Source of the DNA: Pseudomonas fluorescens
GTDB taxonomy: Bacteria; Pseudomonadota; Gammaproteobacteria; Pseudomonadales; Pseudomonadaceae
DNA length: 64,000 nucleotides
Assembly: GCF_001648775.1 (NCBI RefSeq)
Contig: NZ_LVEJ01000001.1
Span: 248,001 to 312,000 of the forward strand
Direction: 5' to 3'
Positions 33,632-41,923 of the stretch are shown piece by piece. Position 1 is the first letter of the stretch; every line of letters begins with the position of its first letter. Both the position numbers and the translations under genes were made by a program. The notes below the pieces were generated by a model. The model did not search any database. It was given only the letters and a program-made list of their open reading frames with translations, and was not told the DNA's origin.

Positions 33632-33748
33632 CGTTGAAGAGCTTGGTCAAAAAATCAGCGCTTCCCTAATCGCTGGTGATTTTTTAAACTGTTGAGTCCG
33701 CTCGCCCAACCGGGCAGCGCGCATATTGCATTCGCTCCGAGGAATACC

Positions 33749-34012
33749 ATGGCCCGCGTAACCGTTGAAGACTGCCTGAACCACGTGGAAAACCGTTTTG
33801 AGCTGGTCATGCTCTCTACCAAACGTGCCCGTCAACTGGCCACCGGCGGCAAAGAGCCACTGGTTCAGTGGGAAAACGACAAGCCTACCGTTGTAGCGCT
33901 GCGTGAAATCGCTGAAGGCCTGATGAGCTACGAGTTCATCGCCGAGCAGGAAATCGTCCAGGATGAGCCGCTGTTCGCAGCGTTCGAGGACGAGTCCAAC
34001 GAGGCCGTCTAA
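33749..34012 (+). CDS. rpoZ: RNA polymerase omega subunit
   Basis: 87 residues from [19 protein letters not shown]. The upstream in-frame start at 33692 is rejected in favour of GAGGAA 7 bases before 33749. Assists RNA polymerase assembly and ppGpp response, which fits with spoT next to it. Confidence 0.97.
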   Translation: MARVTVEDCLNHVENRFELVMLSTKRARQLATGGKEPLVQWENDKPTVVALREIAEGLMSYEFIAEQEIVQDEPLFAAFEDESNEAV

Positions 34013-34069
34013 GCCTATGCCTGGTCGACGTAGCACGGCGCGGGATCACAGCTTACGGCAGGAATTATC

Positions 34070-36175
34070 ATGCCGAGCATAGACGCCCTCGCCGATCGCT
34101 TATCGACCTACCTCGGCAACGACCAGGTCAACCTGGTCCGCCGAGCGTATTTCTACGCCGAACAAGCCCATGACGGTCAACGCCGTCGCAGCGGCGAGGC
34201 GTACGTCACGCATCCTCTTGCCGTGGCCAATATTCTTGCCGACATGCACATGGACCATCAAAGCCTGATGGCCGCGATGCTGCATGACGTGATCGAAGAC
34301 ACCGGTATCGCCAAAGAAGCGCTGCAAGCGCAGTTCGGTGAAACCGTGGCCGAACTGGTCGACGGGGTCAGCAAACTGACCCAGATGAACTTCGAGACCA
34401 AGGCCGAAGCCCAAGCCGAAAACTTCCAGAAAATGGCCATGGCCATGGCGCGCGACATTCGCGTGATCCTGGTCAAACTCGCCGACCGCCTGCACAACAT
34501 GCGCACGCTGGAAGTGCTGTCCGGCGAAAAACGCCGGCGGATCGCCAAGGAAACGCTCGAAATCTACGCGCCCATCGCCAACCGGCTGGGCATGCATGCG
34601 ATCCGCATCGAATTCGAAGACCTCGGCTTCAAGGCCATGCACCCGATGCGTTCCGCGCGGATCTACCAGGCCGTCAAGCGCGCCCGGGGCAACCGCAAGG
34701 AAATCGTCAACAAGATCGAAGAATCCCTCGGCCATTGCCTCGCTATCGACGGCATCCAGGGTGAAGTCAGCGGTCGTCAGAAACACCTCTACGGCATCTA
34801 CAAGAAAATGCGCGGCAAGCGTCGAGCCTTCAACGAGATCATGGACGTCTATGCGTTCCGGATCATCGTCGACAAGGTCGATACCTGTTACCGCGTGCTA
34901 GGCGCTGTACATAATTTGTACAAACCGTTGCCGGGGCGCTTCAAGGATTACATCGCGATCCCCAAGGCCAACGGCTATCAGTCGCTGCACACCACGCTGT
35001 TCGGCATGCACGGCGTACCGATCGAGATCCAGATCCGCACCCGCGAAATGGAAGAGATGGCCAACAACGGCATCGCCGCCCATTGGCTGTACAAATCCAG
35101 CGGTGACGAACAGCCGAAAGGCACTCACGCCCGTGCCCGCCAGTGGGTCAAAGGCGTGCTGGAAATGCAGCAACGTGCCGGCAACTCGCTGGAATTCATC
35201 GAGAGCGTAAAGATCGACCTGTTCCCGGACGAGGTCTATGTGTTCACGCCCAAAGGCCGGATCATGGAGCTGCCGAAAGGCTCCACGGCGGTCGACTTTG
35301 CCTACGCGGTACACACCGACGTCGGCAACAGTTGCATCGCCTGCCGGATCAACCGCCGTCTCGCGCCGCTGTCCGAACCGCTGCAAAGCGGCTCCACGGT
35401 CGAGATCGTCAGCGCCCCCGGCGCTCGCCCTAATCCGGCGTGGCTGAATTTTGTGGTCACCGGTAAGGCGCGTACGCACATCCGCCATGCGCTGAAACTG
35501 CAACGTCGCTCCGAGTCCATCAGCCTCGGCGAACGCCTGCTGAACAAGGTGCTCAACGGTTTCGACAGTTCGCTGGAGAAGATCCCGGCCGAACGCGTCA
35601 AGGCGATGCTCACCGAGTACCGCCTCGAACTGATCGAAGATTTGCTTGAAGACATTGGCCTGGGCAACCGCATGGCCTATGTGGTCGCCCGCCGCCTGCT
35701 TGGCGAAGGCGAGCAGTTGCCAAGCCCGGAAGGCCCGCTGGCGATTCGCGGCACCGAAGGCCTGGTGCTGAGCTACGCCAAGTGCTGCACGCCGATCCCG
35801 GGCGACCCGATTGTCGGGCACCTGTCGGCGGGCAAAGGCATGGTCGTGCACCTCGACAACTGCCGCAATATCAGCGAAATCCGGCACAACCCGGAAAAAT
35901 GCATCCAGCTCTCGTGGGCCAAGGATGTCACCGGCGAATTCAACGTCGAACTGCGCGTCGAGCTGGAACACCAGCGCGGCCTGATCGCCCTGCTGGCCAG
36001 TAGCGTCAACGCAGCCGACGGCAATATCGAGAAAATCAGCATGGACGAACGCGATGGTCGCATCAGCGTGGTCCAGTTGGTGGTCAGCGTCCACGACCGA
36101 GTGCACCTGGCCCGCGTGATCAAGAAACTGCGCGCCTTGACCGGAGTGATCCGCATCACCCGCATGCGTGCATAA
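34070..36175 (+). CDS. spoT: Bifunctional (p)ppGpp synthetase/hydrolase SpoT
   Basis: 701 residues. The HD hydrolase domain (1-~190) keeps H72-D73 in LHDVIEDTG, so hydrolase activity is expected. A synthetase domain (~230-350), TGS (~385-445), the cysteine region KCCTPIPGDPIVG (~570) and a C-terminal ACT domain (~630-701) follow. Controls the stringent alarmone level. Follows rpoZ by 57 bases. Confidence 0.97.
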   Translation: MPSIDALADRLSTYLGNDQVNLVRRAYFYAEQAHDGQRRRSGEAYVTHPLAVANILADMHMDHQSLMAAMLHDVIEDTGIAKEALQAQFGETVAELVDGVSKLTQMNFETKAEAQAENFQKMAMAMARDIRVILVKLADRLHNMRTLEVLSGEKRRRIAKETLEIYAPIANRLGMHAIRIEFEDLGFKAMHPMRSARIYQAVKRARGNRKEIVNKIEESLGHCLAIDGIQGEVSGRQKHLYGIYKKMRGKRRAFNEIMDVYAFRIIVDKVDTCYRVLGAVHNLYKPLPGRFKDYIAIPKANGYQSLHTTLFGMHGVPIEIQIRTREMEEMANNGIAAHWLYKSSGDEQPKGTHARARQWVKGVLEMQQRAGNSLEFIESVKIDLFPDEVYVFTPKGRIMELPKGSTAVDFAYAVHTDVGNSCIACRINRRLAPLSEPLQSGSTVEIVSAPGARPNPAWLNFVVTGKARTHIRHALKLQRRSESISLGERLLNKVLNGFDSSLEKIPAERVKAMLTEYRLELIEDLLEDIGLGNRMAYVVARRLLGEGEQLPSPEGPLAIRGTEGLVLSYAKCCTPIPGDPIVGHLSAGKGMVVHLDNCRNISEIRHNPEKCIQLSWAKDVTGEFNVELRVELEHQRGLIALLASSVNAADGNIEKISMDERDGRISVVQLVVSVHDRVHLARVIKKLRALTGVIRITRMRA

Positions 36176-36199
36176 CGCAACCCTAACAAGGAGTCATAC

Positions 36200-36580
36200 A
36201 TGACCAAGACTGTTATCACCAGCGACAAGGCCCCGGCCGCCATCGGTACTTACTCCCAGGCGATCAAGGCTGGCAATACCGTTTACATGTCGGGTCAGAT
36301 TCCTCTGAACCCAAAAACCATGGAACTGGTTGAAGGCTTCGAAGCCCAGACCGTCCAGGTGTTCGAGAACCTCAAAGCCGTGGCTGAAGCCGCTGGCGGT
36401 TCGTTCAAGGACATCGTCAAGCTGAACATCTTCCTCACCGACCTGAGCCACTTTGCCAAGGTCAACGAGATCATGGGCAAGTACTTCGACCAGCCATACC
36501 CGGCCCGCGCCGCCATCGGCGTGGCTGCCCTGCCGAAGGGTTCGCAGGTTGAAATGGATGCCATTCTGGTCATCGAGTGA
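36200..36580 (+). CDS. ridA: RidA imine/enamine deaminase
   Basis: 126 residues; canonical RidA start [21 protein letters not shown] and [16 protein letters not shown] with the substrate arginine. AAGGAG precedes the ATG. Clears 2-aminoacrylate-type intermediates. Second Rid protein in the window, distinct from the dad-operon copy. Lies 24 bases after spoT. Confidence 0.96.
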   Translation: MTKTVITSDKAPAAIGTYSQAIKAGNTVYMSGQIPLNPKTMELVEGFEAQTVQVFENLKAVAEAAGGSFKDIVKLNIFLTDLSHFAKVNEIMGKYFDQPYPARAAIGVAALPKGSQVEMDAILVIE

Positions 36581-36647
36581 TGCGCACGGCGCGGCCTTCA
36601 AACGCCGCGCCGACTGCTGCAAGAAAAGGTTTTGAAAGGATTCCACG

Positions 36648-37388
36648 ATGCGCAAAGCGCTAGCTCTCCCGCTGCTCGCCATTTTTCTCGGCGGCTGCGC
36701 CAGCAACCCTGCCGACCGTGACATCAGCGGCACCTGGATCAACCAGGTGGCGATCGATGCCGCAGCCAAGGGCGGCCCCCTGCGCGAAGCGCTTCAGGCT
36801 TACGGCCCGAACCTTGAGTGGGACGTCAACACCAAGGCCAGTCAGGCCCGCTACACCAACGGTTTTGAGAACGTCGAAGGACGGCTGCTGGGTGAGAAAT
36901 CCGGCGCCTGGAAAGTCGACTTCTATGGCAGCTCCGCCAGCGAGCTGAAACGTGATGGCGGGCAGTTGCAGCAAGCCGCCAGCGATAACGAACCTGAGCA
37001 ACTCTTCGATCGTGCACAGATTCCGGTGCCGGAAGGCGCACCGATCGGTGCCAGTTTCGAACGTGCGCTGTATTCGGCCTATATGGGCGGCAACTGGACA
37101 ATCGCCAGTGGTCAGGGCGAAGGCAGCACCGTGCAGTTCCAGGCTGATGGCCAGGTTTCCGGTTTGCCGGGTGCCGACCGTTATGCCTTGTGCCTGGCGG
37201 GCGATTGCGCGTCGATGAGCAGCACCAACGACAACATGTGGTTACAGCTCAACGGTCAGGGCAATGCCTACATCTTTGCGCGCAAGGGCAAGGAACTGGA
37301 GATTTTCCAAGCCGTGAACACGGCACTGGCGGATGAAATGCCGCAGTACACGCCGGGCGAGCGCAAGTGGTTGCTGGAGAAGCAGTAA
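36648..37388 (+). CDS. Predicted lipoprotein of unknown function
   Basis: 246 residues; signal peptide MRKALALPLLAIFLGGC ends in lipobox LGGC. The body holds beta-rich segments (SGTWINQVAID, GSTVQFQADGQVSG) that recall lipocalin-like or META-type folds, but no confident family. A cysteine pair (CLAGDC) lies near 180. Likely an envelope lipoprotein; downstream of ridA and followed by a REPIN. Confidence 0.85.
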   Translation: MRKALALPLLAIFLGGCASNPADRDISGTWINQVAIDAAAKGGPLREALQAYGPNLEWDVNTKASQARYTNGFENVEGRLLGEKSGAWKVDFYGSSASELKRDGGQLQQAASDNEPEQLFDRAQIPVPEGAPIGASFERALYSAYMGGNWTIASGQGEGSTVQFQADGQVSGLPGADRYALCLAGDCASMSSTNDNMWLQLNGQGNAYIFARKGKELEIFQAVNTALADEMPQYTPGERKWLLEKQ

Positions 37389-37416
37389 CCCGCTTCTGAA
37401 ACCACTGAAGATCAAA

Positions 37417-37506
37417 TGTGGGAGCGAGCCTGCTCGCGAAAGCGGTGTATCAGGCAATATCACTTTGACTGACACACTGCTTTCGCGAGCAGGCTCGCTC
37501 CCACAG
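37417..37506. repeat. REPIN 8, CC flavour
   Basis: Outer ends TGTGGGA/TCCCACA, both arms CC. Between the convergent lipoprotein and epimerase genes. Confidence 0.95.
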
Positions 37507-37527
37507 TTGTTTTGTGTTGTTAAAAAG

Positions 37528-38385
37528 TCAGCATTTACCTTCGAGGATCGCGGCGTAGCCTTCGCGATAGCTTGGGTACGTTGGTGTCCAACCCAACGCC
37601 TTCGCCCGGGCATTGCTGCAACGTTTGCTGCCGGTGCGCCGCACGCTGGCGTCGTCCGCCCATTCGGTAACGCCCAGATACTCGCGCAGCCAGCCCACCA
37701 CTTCAGCTAAAGGCGCCGGCGCATCGTCGACGCCAATATAGTAATCCTCCAGCTTTACACCCTGACGAGCCTTCTCCAACAGGAACGCCAGCAATCCAGC
37801 TGCGTCATCGGCATGAATCCGATTGCCATACAGCGGCGGCTCGACGGCTACGCGATAACCGCGACGCACTTGAGTCAACAGCCATTCGCGGCCCGGGCCG
37901 TAGATGCCGGTCAGACGCAGGATGCTCGCCGGAAGGCCACTGTTCAGCGCCACCTGCTCCGCTTCCAGCATCAACCGCCCGGAATAACCAGAAGCAATGG
38001 TCTCGGATGTCTCGTCAACCCACTCGCCATTCTGCTGCCCATAAACGCTGCTGCTGGAAACGAAGATCAGTCGCTCAGGGACTTGGCCGTAGTCATCCAG
38101 CCAACTCAGCACATTCTGCAAACCCTGCACGTAAGCCGCGCGATAACCGGCCTCGTCGTGATCGGTGGCCGCGGCGCAATACACCAGATAGTCCACCGCC
38201 CCCACCGGCCAGGTCGCCGGGCAGTCCTCGTTGAACAGGTCACCGGCAACGCCGATCACCCCAGCAGGCAGCTTCGAAACGTCCCGGCGCAGGCCGTGAA
38301 CTTCGTAGCCAGCCGCCAGCAATTGCGTGGCCAGACGACTGCCGACATCACCACAACCGGCAATCAAAACAGAAGGCGCGGACAT
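37528..38385 (-). CDS. NAD-dependent epimerase/SDR family protein (YeeZ-like)
   Basis: 285 residues. The nucleotide-binding loop GCGDVGSRLA is at ~9-18 and VYGQQNGEWVDET follows the SSSS strand (FVSSSSVYG), as in atypical extended SDRs of the YeeZ/YbjS kind. ATG at 38385 has GGGAG 7 bases upstream. Substrate unknown. Confidence 0.88.
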   Translation of the reverse strand: MSAPSVLIAGCGDVGSRLATQLLAAGYEVHGLRRDVSKLPAGVIGVAGDLFNEDCPATWPVGAVDYLVYCAAATDHDEAGYRAAYVQGLQNVLSWLDDYGQVPERLIFVSSSSVYGQQNGEWVDETSETIASGYSGRLMLEAEQVALNSGLPASILRLTGIYGPGREWLLTQVRRGYRVAVEPPLYGNRIHADDAAGLLAFLLEKARQGVKLEDYYIGVDDAPAPLAEVVGWLREYLGVTEWADDASVRRTGSKRCSNARAKALGWTPTYPSYREGYAAILEGKC

Positions 38386-38573
38386 CAAAAAACTCCCATC
38401 GGAAAGGTACAGACTAGCTCTGGCACAGGACGAACGGCTAGCAATGCAGGAAAAAAAGATACTCTATTACTTTTGTTAACAAGAATTACTTGCAATAATG
38501 CACGCCACTTTTGTTCTCGGCCTTACGAGGCCTGGTAGAGCATCACCGTTTTTCTATCTCAGGTCCGGCCAGC
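38386..38573. promoter_or_regulatory. exbB upstream region with palindrome, possible iron-control site
   Basis: Contains the perfect palindrome TTGTTAACAA (38473-38482) followed by AT-rich AATTACTTGCAATAATG. TonB-complex genes are usually Fur-regulated in Pseudomonas. The AT-rich stretch is only a poor match to a Fur box, so this is a suggestion. Confidence 0.25.
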
Positions 38574-39527
38574 ATGACACGTAATCAAATTCCCGCTTCG
38601 CCAACCAATCGACCTCGCGCCTGGAGCGCAGTGGCGGCTCTGCTGCTCAGCCTGATGCTGGCACCGACTGCCGCATTCGCCGACGCCCAGGCACCTGCAA
38701 CGCCAGCCGCCACCGAGCAAAGCGCACCAGCCGCTGCTCCGGCTGCCCCGGCCGCTACCGATCCAGTGCAAGCGGTCGATGCGGCCGACGCCCCTGAAAT
38801 GCTCGAAGCCGACAACACCTTGGGCATGGTCCACGACCTTTCGCCGTGGGGCATGTACCAGAACGCCGACATCATCGTGAAAATCGTGATGATCGGTCTG
38901 GCCATCGCATCGATCATCACCTGGACCATCTGGATCGCCAAAGGCTTCGAGCTGATGGGCGCCAAGCGTCGTCTGCGTGGTGAAATCGCTGCGCTGAAAA
39001 AAGCTACCACCCTGAAGGAAGCCAGCGCCACCGCCGGCAAGGAGGGCACCCTCGCCAACCTGCTGGTCCACGACGCCCTCGAAGAGATGCGCCTGTCGGT
39101 CAACAGCCGCGAGAAAGAAGGCATCAAGGAACGCGTCAGCTTCCGTCTTGAGCGTCTGGTTGCCGCCTGCGGTCGCAACATGAGCAGCGGCACCGGCGTG
39201 CTCGCCACCATCGGTTCCACCGCGCCGTTCGTGGGCCTGTTCGGTACCGTGTGGGGCATCATGAACTCCTTCATCGGCATCGCCAAAACCCAGACCACCA
39301 ACCTTGCTGTCGTAGCGCCCGGTATCGCTGAAGCGCTGCTGGCCACCGCACTGGGCCTGGTTGCAGCGATTCCTGCGGTAGTGATCTACAACGTCTTCGC
39401 CCGCTCCATCGCCGGTTACAAGGCGCAGGTTTCCGACGCCTCGGCAGAAGTGCTGCTGCTGGTCAGCCGCGACCTCGACCACCAGCCTGAGCGCAGCTCG
39501 CAGCCGCACATGGTTAAAGTGGGGTAA
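38574..39527 (+). CDS. exbB: TonB-system energizer ExbB
   Basis: 317 residues from MTRNQIPASP. A signal-like segment (ALLLSLMLAPTAAFA) and an Ala/Pro-rich stretch (~40-80) precede the MotA/TolQ/ExbB domain, with GLFGTVWGIMNSF and AEALLATALGLVAAIPAV. This N-terminal extended form is the usual Pseudomonas ExbB. Inner-membrane proton channel subunit. First of exbB-exbD-tonB. Confidence 0.95.
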   Translation: MTRNQIPASPTNRPRAWSAVAALLLSLMLAPTAAFADAQAPATPAATEQSAPAAAPAAPAATDPVQAVDAADAPEMLEADNTLGMVHDLSPWGMYQNADIIVKIVMIGLAIASIITWTIWIAKGFELMGAKRRLRGEIAALKKATTLKEASATAGKEGTLANLLVHDALEEMRLSVNSREKEGIKERVSFRLERLVAACGRNMSSGTGVLATIGSTAPFVGLFGTVWGIMNSFIGIAKTQTTNLAVVAPGIAEALLATALGLVAAIPAVVIYNVFARSIAGYKAQVSDASAEVLLLVSRDLDHQPERSSQPHMVKVG

Positions 39528-39533
39528 TCGGCC

Positions 39534-39962
39534 ATGGGCCTGCATTTGAAAGAAGGCGCAGACGACGATCTGGCCGAGAACCACGAAATCAACGTCACGC
39601 CGTTCATCGACGTGATGCTGGTGCTGTTGATCATCTTCATGGTGGCCGCGCCGTTGGCCACTGTGGATATCAAAGTCGACCTGCCTGCCTCGACCGCCAA
39701 ACCGGCGCCGCGGCCAGAGAAACCGGTTTTTCTCAGCGTGAAAGCTGATCAGCGCCTGTACATCGGCGACGATGAAGTGAAGGCCGAAACCCTTGGCGCC
39801 GTCCTCGACGCCAAGACTCAGGGCAAAAAAGACACCACGATCTTCTTCCAGGCTGATAAAGGCGTGGATTACGGCGACCTCATGAGCGTGATGGACAAGC
39901 TGCGCGGCGCCGGTTACCTGAAGGTCGGTCTGGTCGGACTTGAGACGGCAGCCAAGAAATGA
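39534..39962 (+). CDS. exbD: TonB-system protein ExbD
   Basis: 142 residues with one N-terminal membrane helix bearing the essential Asp (NVTPFIDVMLVLLIIFMVA, ~20-38). Starts 6 bases after exbB. Its stop overlaps the tonB start as ATGA. Confidence 0.96.
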   Translation: MGLHLKEGADDDLAENHEINVTPFIDVMLVLLIIFMVAAPLATVDIKVDLPASTAKPAPRPEKPVFLSVKADQRLYIGDDEVKAETLGAVLDAKTQGKKDTTIFFQADKGVDYGDLMSVMDKLRGAGYLKVGLVGLETAAKK

Positions 39963-40705
39963 TCACGACGCGCCATAAGCTGACGCGTTACAGCGGTAGC
40001 CTGGCCGTGGTGCTGGGCGTTCATGCGCTGGCCATCGCGCTGGCGCTGAACTGGACCGCCCGCCCGCCCATCGAATTGCCGCCGCAGGCAATGATGGTCG
40101 AGCTGGCCCCGGTTCCGGCCCCGCCACCGCCTGCTCCGCCGAAAGTCGTCACACCGCCGCAGCCACCGGCTCCGGTTGAAGAGTTGCCGATTCCGAAGCT
40201 GGCCGAAGCACCGAAAGCGGAAATCGCGGTGCAGAAACCCAAGCCGAAGCCAAAACCTAAACCGCCGAAGCCGGTCGAGAAGAAGCTGCCTGATCCGCCG
40301 AAGGAAAAACCTTCCGAGGAGAAACCAGCCGACACCCAACCGACTCAGGCACCGACGGAGAAATCCGCCCAGCCTGCGCCGGGTCCTTCGCCAGCCCAAA
40401 TGGCTGCGAAAGCCAGTTGGCAAGGCACCTTGCTCGCGCATTTGGCGAAGTACAAAAAATACCCGCAAAGTGCTCAGGCGCGGGGTAAAGAAGGCTTGAA
40501 CCGTCTGCGCTTTGTGGTCGATGCCGAAGGTAATGTGTTGTCGTTCGAACTGGTAGGCCGCTCCGGCAACGCCGATCTGGACCGGGCCACCTTGGAAATG
40601 ATCCGCCGCGCGCAACCGCTGCCCAAGCCACCGGCCGATATGTTGACCAATGGCTCGATCGAAATTGTTGCGCCGTTTGTGTACTCCCTCGAACGCCGCC
40701 GCTAA
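39959..40705 (+). CDS. tonB: Energy transducer TonB
   Basis: 248 residues; one N-terminal helix (LAVVLGVHALAIALAL), a Pro/Lys-rich spacer (~45-130, KPKPKPKPKPPKP) that spans the periplasm, and a C-terminal domain with YPQSAQARGKEGLNRLRFVV. Couples the ExbBD proton current to outer-membrane receptors. ATG overlaps the exbD TGA. Confidence 0.95.
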   Translation: MITTRHKLTRYSGSLAVVLGVHALAIALALNWTARPPIELPPQAMMVELAPVPAPPPPAPPKVVTPPQPPAPVEELPIPKLAEAPKAEIAVQKPKPKPKPKPPKPVEKKLPDPPKEKPSEEKPADTQPTQAPTEKSAQPAPGPSPAQMAAKASWQGTLLAHLAKYKKYPQSAQARGKEGLNRLRFVVDAEGNVLSFELVGRSGNADLDRATLEMIRRAQPLPKPPADMLTNGSIEIVAPFVYSLERRR

Positions 40706-40720
40706 GCAACACCGCAATAC

Positions 40721-40811
40721 CCTGTGGGAGCGAGCCTGCTCGCGAAGAGGTCGTGTCAGTCAGCCCATGCTTGTCTGACCCAGCGCTTTCGCGAGCAGGC
40801 TCGCTCCCACA
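40721..40811. repeat. REPIN 9, CC flavour
   Basis: Outer ends CCTGTGGGA/TCCCACA, both arms CC. Located between tonB and oxyR, followed by a terminator. Confidence 0.95.
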
Positions 40812-40841
40812 AGGGCTCTCCGTTAGCCGGAAGAACCAGCC

Positions 40842-40866
40842 AAAAAGGCACCGAAAGGTGCCTTTT
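40842..40866. terminator. Terminator upstream of oxyR (end of tonB operon)
   Basis: AAAAGGCACC pairs with GGTGCCTTTT around GAAA; classic compact hairpin with T tail. Confidence 0.88.
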
Positions 40867-40984
40867 GCATATCTGGCAACGGCAAACCGACATTGCCCGG
40901 TGTCGCATTCCTCACTCAGTCTGATAACGTGCGTCTATCGATTGCAGCCGGTATGCTTGGCCCGCATCTTCATGGACGCTTGCT

Positions 40985-41914
40985 ATGACCCTCACAGAAT
41001 TACGCTACATCGTTACCCTCGCCCAAGAGCAGCATTTCGGCCACGCCGCCGAACGTTGCCACGTCAGCCAGCCGACCCTGTCGGTGGGCGTGAAGAAGCT
41101 TGAAGACGAACTCGGTGTGCTGATTTTCGAGCGCAGCAAAAGCGCCGTGCGCCTGACCCCGGTTGGCGAAGGCATCGTCGCCCAAGCGCAGAAAGTCCTT
41201 GAACAAGCCCAAGGCATCCGCGAACTGGCCCAGGCCGGCAAGAACCAGCTGACCGCGCCACTGAAAGTCGGCGCGATCTACACCGTCGGCCCGTACCTGT
41301 TCCCGCACCTGATTCCACAACTGCACCGGGTCGCCCCGCAGATGCCGTTGTACATCGAAGAAAACTTCACCCACGTGCTGCGCGACAAACTGCGCAACGG
41401 CGAGCTCGACGCGATCATCATCGCCCTGCCGTTCAACGAAGCCGACGTGCTGACCCTGCCGCTGTACGACGAGCCGTTCTACGTACTCATGCCGGCCCAG
41501 CACCCGTGGACACAGAAAGAAACCATCGACGCCGGGCTGCTCAACGACAAGAGCCTACTGCTGCTCGGCGAAGGCCACTGCTTCCGCGATCAAGTGCTGG
41601 AAGCCTGTCCGACCCTGACCAAGGGCAACGACGGCGCCAAGCACACCACCGTCGAATCCAGCTCGCTGGAAACCATCCGGCACATGGTCGCCTCCGGTCT
41701 GGGCATCTCGATCCTGCCGTTGTCGGCCGTCGACAGCCATCACTACGCCCCCGGCGTGATCGAAGTGCGTCCGCTGTCGCCACCGGTGCCGTTCCGCACC
41801 GTGGCCATTGCCTGGCGCGCGAGTTTCCCGCGGCCGAAAGCCATCGAGATCCTCGCCGACTCCATTCGCCTGTGTTCGGTGGCCAAGCCAGCGGCACCGG
41901 TTACGGCCGGTTAA
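40985..41914 (+). CDS. oxyR: Hydrogen peroxide-sensing regulator OxyR
   Basis: 309 residues, LysR family: N-terminal winged helix MTLTELRYIVTLAQEQHFGHAAE and the sensor domain. The redox cysteines fall at exactly 199 (GEGHCF) and 208 (LEACPT), as in E. coli OxyR. Activates peroxide defence genes. recG begins 9 bases after its stop, a known Pseudomonas oxyR-recG operon. Confidence 0.97.
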   Translation: MTLTELRYIVTLAQEQHFGHAAERCHVSQPTLSVGVKKLEDELGVLIFERSKSAVRLTPVGEGIVAQAQKVLEQAQGIRELAQAGKNQLTAPLKVGAIYTVGPYLFPHLIPQLHRVAPQMPLYIEENFTHVLRDKLRNGELDAIIIALPFNEADVLTLPLYDEPFYVLMPAQHPWTQKETIDAGLLNDKSLLLLGEGHCFRDQVLEACPTLTKGNDGAKHTTVESSSLETIRHMVASGLGISILPLSAVDSHHYAPGVIEVRPLSPPVPFRTVAIAWRASFPRPKAIEILADSIRLCSVAKPAAPVTAG

Positions 41915-41923
41915 GCGAGCGTC

